DNA of 16,766 nt from Candidatus Zixiibacteriota bacterium (GTDB lineage: Bacteria; Zixibacteria; MSB-5A5; GN15; FEB-12). This document shows, piece after piece, positions 6,486-13,637 of this stretch. The position numbers and the translations under genes are program-made. The notes below the pieces were generated by a model that was given only the letters and a program-made list of their open reading frames with translations, did not search any database and was not told the DNA's origin. The stretch is from contig JAMPYH010000015.1 in the NCBI GenBank assembly GCA_023700785.1, positions 1 to 16,766 of the forward strand, written 5' to 3'. How positions within the stretch are numbered: the first letter of the stretch is position 1; each line of letters starts with the position of its first letter.

Positions 6486-6962
6486 ATGCGGCGCACCGAC
6501 AAAGAGATCACCGATCGCGCGACCATAGACCGTATCCTGCACGAGGCGGAAGTGCTCAGGGTCGCGATGGTTGACGCCGATCGTCGGCCGTACCTCATCC
6601 CGGTCAATTTCGGTTACCACCAGAACTCTCTTTTTATTCATTCCGCGCCCGAAGGTACCAAGCTCGATATCCTGCGGGTCAGTCCCGAGGTCTGTTTTGA
6701 GGTTGATATTCGCGCCGAAGTGCACCAGGCGGAGCAGGCCTGCAATTGGTCGATGAAGTATTTCAGCGTTATCGGGTTTGGAACTGTGTCATTCCTTGGG
6801 GATATTGCCGACAAGCGGCAGGCGGTTCAGACGATCATGAAGAAATATTCCGGTCGTGACGATTGGCCGATCCAGGACGCGGTGCTGATCCCGCTCTCTG
6901 TCTGGAAGATCGAGATACGCTCGCTCACGGGGAAAAGATCAAAGTACGAGTCCTTCGATTAG
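6486..6962 (+). CDS. Pyridoxamine 5'-phosphate oxidase-like flavin-binding protein (NimA-like)
   Basis: The 158-residue protein matches the split-barrel FMN-binding family that includes NimA-type nitroimidazole reductases. The usual text is present: RRTDKEITDR at the start, VLRVAMVDADRRPYLIPVNF (residues 23-42), the SAPEGTKLDILR loop near 53-64, and VCFEVD near 69-74. These proteins bind FMN or heme and reduce small molecules; the substrate here is unknown. GAGG sits directly against ATG 6486 with no spacing, while a TATATT box ends six bases upstream, so translation may be leaderless. The family N-terminus fits this ATG. The stop TAG overlaps by 4 bases the stop of the converging thioredoxin-fold gene, with no terminator hairpin between them. 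Confidence 0.88.
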   Translation: MRRTDKEITDRATIDRILHEAEVLRVAMVDADRRPYLIPVNFGYHQNSLFIHSAPEGTKLDILRVSPEVCFEVDIRAEVHQAEQACNWSMKYFSVIGFGTVSFLGDIADKRQAVQTIMKKYSGRDDWPIQDAVLIPLSVWKIEIRSLTGKRSKYESFD

Positions 6963-9010
6963 ACCTCGCTAAGTCTCTTGCGGAACTCCTCAACCGATAG
7001 CGCCGGCAGAGTGCAGACCGAATTGCGGCAGAGATACCCGCGCGTCCGGCCATCGGTATTACCACGCCCTTCAAACAGCGGCGATGAACCCGGCTTGTCG
7101 CCGGCAAACGCGATCAGCCGATTCGGCATATATCGCTTCCATGCCTCACGCAGCATCAGGTCGCGTGGCTCTCCCTCTCCGACTATCACGATCTCGACCT
7201 TGTCTGACAGGTAGTAGTCAACGGCGAACAGCGCGGTTGTCATCCCGCTGGGGTAGCGCGCGAGCTGACCGGAGATGGCGCGCAAGCCTCGCTCTGCCAA
7301 TTCGCCGTACTCCTTTTTTTCGGTGACGCGATGCAATTTGAGCAATGCGAGCAACATGACCGAACCGGGAGCCGGGAGCGCGCCGTCGGTCTCTTCCTTC
7401 GGCCTGAAGATCAGGTCCGGCTGATTGTCGGGTCGCAGGTAAAAGCGGCCATCCGCGTCAGTGAATTGCGGTGCCTTATCCGCCAGCGCGATGGCGAACT
7501 GGAGCCAGCGATCGTTGTCGCCGGTTATATCCGACTCATACAGGTCGATCAACCCGCGCAGATAGTAGGCGTAATCTTCGAGGAACTCCCCTTCCGAATG
7601 CACACCGTCCCGATAAGCGTGGGTCAATATTCCATTCCGGAACAGCTCGCGCCGCACAAACTCCGCGTTGGCGATGGCGGCCTCCAGGAATCTCTTTTCG
7701 CCGGTTATCTGGAATCCTTTGCAGAGCGCGGAGAGAGCAAGACCGTTCCACGACGTAACGATCTTATCATCGGTCAGCGGGCGGACTCGTTTCGCGCGAG
7801 CGGCCATCAACTTCTGATTGCCCCGAGCGAGCAGCGCGTTCATCTCCGAATCGCCGAGCTTGTCCCGCGTTCGCTCAGACTGCAGCGTGAGGTGGAGGAT
7901 ATTCTTCCCCTCGAAGTTCCCCTCGGCGGTCACATTATAGTACTGCGCTACCGCTTCGTGATCGCTCCCCAGGATCTCCTTCATTTCCTCCGTTGACCAG
8001 ACATAAAACTTTCCCTCGACCCCTTCGGAATCAGCATCCAGCGCGGAGTAAAAACCGCCGCCGGGGTCGGTCATCTCTCGAAGCATGAAGTCCAGTGTGT
8101 CCCGGACAATGTTGCGATACAACTTGTTCTCGGTGATCTGGTACGCTTCAACATAGGTAGTGACCAACAGCGCGTTGTCGTACAGCATCTTCTCAAAGTG
8201 CGGCACCAGCCATTTGGCGTCGGTCGAGTAGCGCGCGAATCCTCCGCCGATCTGATCATAGATCCCGCCCTGCGCCATCCCCTGCAACGCCTTCTCCGCC
8301 GCGAGCAGGTAGGTAAGATCACCGGAGCGGCGTCCATATCTGAGAAAAAGTGAAAGCTCCATCGGGTGCGGGAATTTCGGCGCGGTGCCGATCCCGCCGT
8401 TGGCGTGATCGAAACTTCGCATCAAATAGCTCACCGCGGCGGTGAGCATCGACTCATTCACCGGTGTCGTGTCGCCGGTCATATTGACGTGCCGGTATAT
8501 CTCGTCGTAGATCGCGTCGGCGGACTCAACGATCTGCGATCGGTTTTCCGCGTAGGCGCTGGCAAGTTCAGTGACGATATAGCCAAATCCAGGGCGACCA
8601 TGCTGATTATCCGGCGGAAAATAGGTCCCCGCGAAAAACGGCTTCAGCTCCGGCGTCAGAAAGACCGACATCGGCCACCCTCCCTGGCCGGTCATCGCCT
8701 GCGTGAACGTCATATAGATATGGTCGATATCCGGTCGCTGCTCGCGGTCAACTTTGATGCTGACGAACTTCTCATTGAGCAGCGCCGCGATCTGTTCGTT
8801 CTCGAACGACTCGCGTTCCATCACGTGGCACCAGTGGCAGGCGGCATAGCCGATTGAAAGAAAGATCGGCTTATTCTCGGCCCTGGCGCGGGAGAGCGCT
8901 TCTTCGCCCCAGGGATACCAGTTGACCGGGTTGTGCGCGTGGCTCAACAGGTAGGGGGAGCTTTCGTGTATCAGGTGATTACTCGGTCGCGATCCGGCGG
9001 TCTGGTGCAT
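6959..9010 (-). CDS. DUF255 / YyaL-type thioredoxin-fold protein with (alpha/alpha)6-barrel domain
   Basis: The start at ATG 9010 (683 residues) has GAGGA about 9 bases upstream and the family N-terminus (NHLIHESSPYLLSHAHNPVNW). The open frame runs 38 codons further upstream without a good site. The N-terminal DUF255 thioredoxin-like domain holds the CxxC motif Cys58-His-Trp-Cys61 (ACHWCHVME), followed by FVSIKVDREQRPDID and GGWPMSVFLTP. The rest is a long helical part resembling six-hairpin glycosidases and N-acylglucosamine 2-epimerases (TSWNGLALSAL, APGSVMLLALLKLH). A paired-Cys end (LCRNSVCTLP) is common in the family. The family is widespread (human SPATA20, Bacillus YyaL), but its reaction is not established. 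There is no signal peptide. It lies 128 bases after the Wzi-like gene on the same strand, so read-through from the polysaccharide operon is possible but not shown. Confidence 0.93.
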   Translation of the reverse strand: MHQTAGSRPSNHLIHESSPYLLSHAHNPVNWYPWGEEALSRARAENKPIFLSIGYAACHWCHVMERESFENEQIAALLNEKFVSIKVDREQRPDIDHIYMTFTQAMTGQGGWPMSVFLTPELKPFFAGTYFPPDNQHGRPGFGYIVTELASAYAENRSQIVESADAIYDEIYRHVNMTGDTTPVNESMLTAAVSYLMRSFDHANGGIGTAPKFPHPMELSLFLRYGRRSGDLTYLLAAEKALQGMAQGGIYDQIGGGFARYSTDAKWLVPHFEKMLYDNALLVTTYVEAYQITENKLYRNIVRDTLDFMLREMTDPGGGFYSALDADSEGVEGKFYVWSTEEMKEILGSDHEAVAQYYNVTAEGNFEGKNILHLTLQSERTRDKLGDSEMNALLARGNQKLMAARAKRVRPLTDDKIVTSWNGLALSALCKGFQITGEKRFLEAAIANAEFVRRELFRNGILTHAYRDGVHSEGEFLEDYAYYLRGLIDLYESDITGDNDRWLQFAIALADKAPQFTDADGRFYLRPDNQPDLIFRPKEETDGALPAPGSVMLLALLKLHRVTEKKEYGELAERGLRAISGQLARYPSGMTTALFAVDYYLSDKVEIVIVGEGEPRDLMLREAWKRYMPNRLIAFAGDKPGSSPLFEGRGNTDGRTRGYLCRNSVCTLPALSVEEFRKRLSEV

Positions 9011-9138
9011 CTCATTTCCTCGCTCAATTCTGGCCGTCCCAAGCATACCATCAGATCGGCCGGGCATCAATAAGATCCTCACCGGTGTAACAGCGGCTGT
9101 GTGAAAAGGTTTGAGAAAAGTCAATCAGCGAGATCCGC

Positions 9139-10599
9139 CTACTCGGCGTTGATCACGGTCGAAAAAAGCGCGGAACAATTGATACGAACGAAAGGGAGAC
9201 TCCGGTTGTCGGCTGCCCGGTGCGCGAAATTGTCGATCCGGTCTAGGCCGGCTTCGATATCAAACGCCGCCAGGTTGCGGAAGTAGCCTTTCAGCGAGAG
9301 TGAGATCGTCAAGGTCTTCGCGACCACGCCCGTTGGAAACGGTTCACTATACGACCCTTCAACCTGCATCCAGGGTTCGGACCAATCTTCGGCCACGTTC
9401 CCTTCGCCTTGTCGGAGATACGCGGAATTGAGCGACCACGCCATTCTATCCGAAAGCCAGCGAGTTAGCTTGAGTGTCGCCTGGTCGAAATCAGTGCCGG
9501 GCGCGGCGCTGATCAACTCGTTTTTGAACAGATAGCGATTGCGCGGAAGCGCCTGATTATATGTCCAGTTGGTGACACGGCTGTATTCAAGATTGAGATC
9601 CCACTGGGGAGCGATGTCGGCCAGATAACAGCCGGTCATCAGCCCGATCTCATCCGGCTCCTGGTCGGACTGCGACTTTGACTCTATCTGCATATCGTCA
9701 ACCATCACCTGACCGTAGAAATGCAGACCGACCTTTGGCTTGAAACTGAAATCGAACCCGACAAAGGTGTTGTCGTTGGCTCCCTCATTCACCTGCGATC
9801 CGTGGAAAAATATCAGCGGATTGAGATAGAATAGTTCTATTTGACGACCTTCGCCGCCGAAGATGACCGTCTCAAACAGGCCGATGCGCAGATGCTTGTT
9901 CAGATGAATATCAAACCGGTGTCCGGCAAAAAACCGATTCTCGACTACTTGCGCGCTGTCCTGCCAATATCTCAGCGGATCTAGCCGCGCCAGCCGGTAA
10001 GAGAGGGTTATCTTCCCCCAGCGAAAACTGTAACCGACACCATCGAGAGCCACATTCGGCCCCAGAATCAACGATCGCTCGCTTCCCCAGAATGACGCGA
10101 ATCGCCCGGCGGTCAGGTCAAAGCGCTCGGTCTGCCAGTGAACAAACGCCTGTTCGACATCGCCGGCAAGTCCCCGCCATTTTTTACCGAGATACGACGG
10201 ATCTTTCGCCATCTCCTCATCGAGCGCGAAATTGCCATACACAAACATCTTCTCCATCGGGCGGAGTGCCACGCCGCCCCGGATCGCTTCGCGCGCTATC
10301 GGCCGCGCCTCGCGCGACGAACGGAAACTCTCGCCTATTGACGACAGGATCGCTAATTGATAGCCGGAAACAGAGGTGATGACATCGAAAGGGGTTGACG
10401 CTATCGGCGCCTGATCAAGTCGGTATGGTCCGAGCTGATAATCAGATCTGTCGAGCGACAATGCCTGCGCGCGAGCCATCCGATCATAGATAAACGAAAA
10501 TTCACGCTGACCGGCGGGAAGCACACCCGTAGCCGCGTTTGCGGCAATCGGCATTGCCAGAAAGGCAAATAGGAGGGTGGAACGCGTGCGTTGTTTCAT
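9139..10599 (-). CDS. Wzi-like capsule-assembly outer-membrane beta-barrel protein
   Basis: The 486-residue protein has a signal peptide (MKQRTRSTLLFAFLAM, cleavage after ANA near residue 22). A body of alternating polar and aromatic residues typical of beta barrels follows (VGYSFRWGKITLSYRLARL, FSFKPKVGLHFYGQVMVDD, WDLNLEYSRVTNW). The segment with GRFASFWG...LILGPN and the FYLNPLIFFHGSQ stretch fit the Wzi/capsule-assembly family (E. coli Wzi is an 18-strand barrel that binds capsule at the surface). The start has GGAG about 7 bases upstream. It lies 10 bases after the stop of the sugar-phosphate transferase, so the two are almost surely co-transcribed. The probable role is to retain or organise the exported polysaccharide at the outer face of the outer membrane. 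Barrel and context are well supported; the exact family is likely. Confidence 0.75.
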   Translation of the reverse strand: MKQRTRSTLLFAFLAMPIAANAATGVLPAGQREFSFIYDRMARAQALSLDRSDYQLGPYRLDQAPIASTPFDVITSVSGYQLAILSSIGESFRSSREARPIAREAIRGGVALRPMEKMFVYGNFALDEEMAKDPSYLGKKWRGLAGDVEQAFVHWQTERFDLTAGRFASFWGSERSLILGPNVALDGVGYSFRWGKITLSYRLARLDPLRYWQDSAQVVENRFFAGHRFDIHLNKHLRIGLFETVIFGGEGRQIELFYLNPLIFFHGSQVNEGANDNTFVGFDFSFKPKVGLHFYGQVMVDDMQIESKSQSDQEPDEIGLMTGCYLADIAPQWDLNLEYSRVTNWTYNQALPRNRYLFKNELISAAPGTDFDQATLKLTRWLSDRMAWSLNSAYLRQGEGNVAEDWSEPWMQVEGSYSEPFPTGVVAKTLTISLSLKGYFRNLAAFDIEAGLDRIDNFAHRAADNRSLPFVRINCSALFSTVINAE

Positions 10600-10609
10600 A
10601 CTCTCCGCC

Positions 10610-12196
10610 TTAGTGCCCGGACCCTTTCAGCACGGTCGGCACGGTCTTCGCCAGGATCTTGGCGTCGAGCATCAACGACCAGGTATCGATATACTCGAGG
10701 TCGAGCTGCATCCAATCTTCAAAATCGATGGCGTTCCGTCCATTTACCTGCCAGAGACAGGTAAGACCGGGTTTCACCGATAGTTTTCTTCGCTGCCACG
10801 CTTCATACTTGGAGACCTCGGCCGGCAACGGCGGGCGTGGGCCGACCAAAGACATCTCGCCGCGCAAAATATTGAAGAGTTGCGGCAACTCATCGATGGA
10901 ATACTTGCGCAGGAATTTGCCGAGCCTGGTGACGCGCGGATCCGCCTTGATCTTGAAAACCGGCCCGGACATCTCATTCCGTTCGGTGAGATCCGCTTTC
11001 CGCTCCTCGGCATCGACGCACATCGTGCGGAATTTGTAGAGCGGAAAACGCCGCCCGTTCAAACCCGCGCGTTCTTGCCTGAAAAACACCGGCCCCGGGG
11101 AATCAAACTTGATAGCGATCGCCACTGCCAGCATGACTGGCGCTGTCAGGAGGAGGCCGATCATGGCGCCGACTTTGTCCAGCGCGAACTTGAGAAGCAT
11201 CGACAGACGGTCTTCCGGCGTGGTTCGATAGACCAGGGCAGGGAATCCGTTGAGATGCGCCAACGAAGGACGCGAGAGGGTCGTTTGGTAAATATCCGGC
11301 ATCAGGTAGATCTCGACGCCGGTCCGTTCGGCTATCGCGAACACGTGCGCGGAGCGGGGAATATCCTCCGGCTCGAGGGCGATAAAGATCGCGTCAACCT
11401 GACCCTCGAGGATTATCCGCTCCAATGAATCGGGATGGCCGATGAGCGGCGCATCATGATAGCGCCAGAAACCGGATTTGTGGAAGTCGAGAAACCCTAA
11501 CAGATGCGTGCCCAGTTCCGGCGCTTTCATGATGGCATCAGCCACCTTGGTTGCTTTTGGTCCGGTGCCGGCGATCACCGCCTGCCGTTCGTACCGATGA
11601 TTTTTGTGCGATGAGCGAAGTGAGGTCATCCAGCGTGACGCCGACCGGGTGACGATCATCAGCCCTGCCTGCGCCGTCAGGTTCAGCGCGAGAAAGAGCG
11701 CGGCGGTGACATGACCGATCGGCCAGCGCATTACATAACAGCCGGCGAGAAACACGAGCGCCACCGCTGTCTCTTCTGCCAGCATCGCGCGCAGATGCGT
11801 GCGCAAGAGCCGTGCGTTGAGCACCGCCCGATGTTGCTTGGTGAAACTCGCGGCGAATCGTATCAGGATGACCGCCACCATCGCTTCCAGCAGCCAAGGG
11901 CCGGCGGACCGCAGGAAACGTGCCGCCGCGGCGAGGGAGACCAACGATACGATTATCGCGCCGGTCTCGCCGCAGAGCAGCAGCCAGAGATTGTGGAGAT
12001 AACTGCGGAATCCGGTGTCTCGAATCGCGACTGGTTCCTCAAACAGAGGCTGGCGCCCGCTATCAGATTGAGGGTTCGGCTCGAACGGACATCGACCTTC
12101 TGTCCGGATACCGAGAGTATCAGTAACAGTATCGCCGGTATGCGCCGAAGGGATCAGCTGATCCAGATCCGGCTTGCTGTCAACTCGTGTGATCAT
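10610..12196 (-). CDS. Polyprenyl-phosphate sugar-1-phosphate transferase (WcaJ/WbaP-type priming enzyme)
   Basis: This 528-residue protein starts exopolysaccharide repeat-unit synthesis by moving a sugar 1-phosphate from a nucleotide sugar to undecaprenyl phosphate at the inner membrane. A disordered N-terminus (about 1-62) leads to four membrane segments near 70-93, 100-116, 142-160 and 163-184. Then come a Rossmann-like domain (RQAVIAGTGPKATKVADA at 205-222) and the re-entrant helix (about 340-362). The C-terminal catalytic domain carries KFRTM (388-392), SIDELPQLFNILRGEMSLVG (433-452, with the Asp435-Glu436 dyad known from PglC), PRPP and PGLTCLWQVNGR (476-487). The sugar cannot be read with certainty. 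The gene lies 44 bases after the aminotransferase-like gene and 10 bases before the Wzi-like gene. A GAAAG run precedes ATG 12196. Confidence 0.94.
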   Translation of the reverse strand: MITRVDSKPDLDQLIPSAHTGDTVTDTLGIRTEGRCPFEPNPQSDSGRQPLFEEPVAIRDTGFRSYLHNLWLLLCGETGAIIVSLVSLAAAARFLRSAGPWLLEAMVAVILIRFAASFTKQHRAVLNARLLRTHLRAMLAEETAVALVFLAGCYVMRWPIGHVTAALFLALNLTAQAGLMIVTRSASRWMTSLRSSHKNHRYERQAVIAGTGPKATKVADAIMKAPELGTHLLGFLDFHKSGFWRYHDAPLIGHPDSLERIILEGQVDAIFIALEPEDIPRSAHVFAIAERTGVEIYLMPDIYQTTLSRPSLAHLNGFPALVYRTTPEDRLSMLLKFALDKVGAMIGLLLTAPVMLAVAIAIKFDSPGPVFFRQERAGLNGRRFPLYKFRTMCVDAEERKADLTERNEMSGPVFKIKADPRVTRLGKFLRKYSIDELPQLFNILRGEMSLVGPRPPLPAEVSKYEAWQRRKLSVKPGLTCLWQVNGRNAIDFEDWMQLDLEYIDTWSLMLDAKILAKTVPTVLKGSGH

Positions 12197-12240
12197 AGTT
12201 TCTTTCGCTCATCAAATAGCCTGACAGTTTCCGAATTGAT

Positions 12241-13317
12241 CTAGCGTGTGACTTGAGTGGGGCGTGAACCTTTCCTGTTGGCTTTCGCGCTGGATTCCGG
12301 GACCGGATGTCGCGTGCCGACATGATGAATGACCGGATCTTCGACGACAACTTCCGTGGGTCGTTTCAACGTGGTGACTCGGAGATCGACCCCGGCGATG
12401 CGATAATGTTCCAGCGGCATCTTCGCGAACGCGTTGATAAGCAGGTCATTGCTTGATTCCGACTGCACCTTATAGCGCAGGTATCCCTTGAGCTGCGGGT
12501 AACCGTCGAGATTATCAAATTGCACTTTGTGTTTGGCGAGTTGGTTGCCCGCGGCGGTGATATCCGCCACTCGGATCAGCAGAAAATCGGCGGCCGTGAT
12601 CCGGTTCTGGATCCCCTGACGCGTCAGGATGGTCGAGACGCGAAGCATTTCATCATGCAGCAGCCGCAAACGGCTGTTCAGCGCCTGATCGTTTTCCAGC
12701 GTGGTCGCCAGGACGCGAAATTTCGTCGCGGTAATTGCCCGGTTATTGCAGAGTTCCGCCAAATGCTCGATGATGGTTGGCGACGCCACCACGAATCCGG
12801 CTTCGGCGGAGCCTACGCCGAATGACGCCGCGAAGGAGCGAAGGATCACGACATTCGAGAACTGCTGAAGCAGCGGAATGGCCGTGATGCCGTAGTAATC
12901 GTAATAGTACTCGTCAACGATCAGGATGCCGTCCGGGATCTGTTCCAGCAGATGCCGCAGGTCGGCCAGACCGACGTTTGCCCCGGTCGCTCGATTCGGG
13001 TTGGAGATATAAATGATATCCTTGGGCGATGTAACCTGCGACGCGATGTTGTCGCAGTCGAGACTGAACGGCGACACAGAGAGGACTTCATGCAAGTGTA
13101 GATTGGCTCGATCAGCCGCGATCAGTATGTCCGGCGAAAGATGCCCGCCGCCAATGATCCGATCGCATCTGTGTGTGACCAGTTTGAGCAGCTCCGGCAT
13201 CAGGTCGTCAAAATCCATGAACGGGTAGATCGATTCGGGGGTCACCATCAGGCGGCGCCCGAGAGTGCGAGTCAGGTCAGTGACCTGCTGGTGGTCGATG
13301 GTTGAGATTGAACGCAT
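12241..13317 (-). CDS. PLP-aminotransferase-fold (HisC-like) protein lacking the catalytic lysine; probable pseudoenzyme
   Basis: The 358-residue protein has the fold-type I core of histidinol-phosphate aminotransferase: GGGHLSPDILI (near 56), SNPNRATG (105-112, usually NPNNPTG), LIVDEYYYDYYG (132-143), RSFAASFGVGSAEAGF (160-175) and YLRYKVQ (279-285). Aligned to E. coli HisC, the pocket residues Asn157, Asp184 and Tyr187 correspond to Asn108, Asp135 and Tyr138. The Schiff-base Lys214 is Ala164 (codon GCG, 12826-12828) and the PLP-phosphate Arg222 is Glu172. The Arg of YLRYK remains (Arg281). HisC numbering is from memory. The protein is therefore unlikely to transaminate; it may bind a ligand or regulate. 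A basic C-terminal tail of about 50 residues extends past the usual end. AAGGA lies about 11 bases before ATG 13317. It heads the transcript that continues to the priming transferase. Confidence 0.85.
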   Translation of the reverse strand: MRSISTIDHQQVTDLTRTLGRRLMVTPESIYPFMDFDDLMPELLKLVTHRCDRIIGGGHLSPDILIAADRANLHLHEVLSVSPFSLDCDNIASQVTSPKDIIYISNPNRATGANVGLADLRHLLEQIPDGILIVDEYYYDYYGITAIPLLQQFSNVVILRSFAASFGVGSAEAGFVVASPTIIEHLAELCNNRAITATKFRVLATTLENDQALNSRLRLLHDEMLRVSTILTRQGIQNRITAADFLLIRVADITAAGNQLAKHKVQFDNLDGYPQLKGYLRYKVQSESSNDLLINAFAKMPLEHYRIAGVDLRVTTLKRPTEVVVEDPVIHHVGTRHPVPESSAKANRKGSRPTQVTR

Positions 13318-13545
13318 CTGTCAGATCCTTCCTTCAACATCCATGTTGGGTTTTCTCTGAGAACTGTTATCTCAAGTGCCATGCCGAGTTGAGGTAAATC
13401 TGGTACTGGCCCTCTAAGCTCTTGTATTTCAATCTGAAACAGTGGTGAAACGGTCTGTGCGAGCGAACGGTCGCGCAGTCGTCACACGCTTTTCGGGCAG
13501 ATCTTTCCGTTCGGGCGGGAAGATTCTTCGGGGCGCAGCGCAAAC
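13318..13545. other. Intergenic promoter-sized gap, no gene seen
   Basis: This gap separates the aminotransferase-like gene from the terminator of the export gene. No coding frame is convincing. Because a strong terminator ends the upstream gene, a promoter for the next three genes should lie here, but I could not pick a clear -35/-10 pair. The palindrome at 13335-13348 is the only structured element noted. Confidence 0.5.
13335..13348. repeat. 14-base palindrome upstream of the aminotransferase-like gene
   Basis: CAACAT, a 2-base centre and ATGTTG form a palindrome 17 bases upstream of ATG 13317, next to the ribosome binding site. It could be an operator half-site pair; nothing proves this. 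Confidence 0.3.
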
Positions 13546-13584
13546 AAAAAAACCATCGGAGCGACGTTTCCGTCGCTCCGATGG
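13546..13584 (-). terminator. Strong intrinsic terminator of the SLBB export gene
   Basis: A perfect 14-base-pair stem has arms at 13553-13566 and 13571-13584 with loop TTTC on the plus strand. Read on the minus strand, the stem is followed by seven T residues (complement of 13546-13552). It lies 54 bases after the stop of the export gene, so the downstream genes probably depend on read-through or their own promoter. Confidence 0.9.
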
Positions 13585-13637
13585 CGGTAGGAAGGTGAGA
13601 GTGTGGAGAGTGAACTGCTAAGAGATCTGCGTATTCT

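Noticed and set aside
7331..7996. 221-codon plus-strand frame opposite the DUF255 gene
   Set aside because: It is antisense to strongly conserved motifs of the DUF255 protein and has no recognisable domain or start site.
12817..12840. Missing catalytic lysine explained by a local frameshift
   Set aside because: The frame is unbroken on both sides and the flanking motif residues (RSF before, SFG after) are in register, so a frameshift would have destroyed them. A substitution is the simpler reading.
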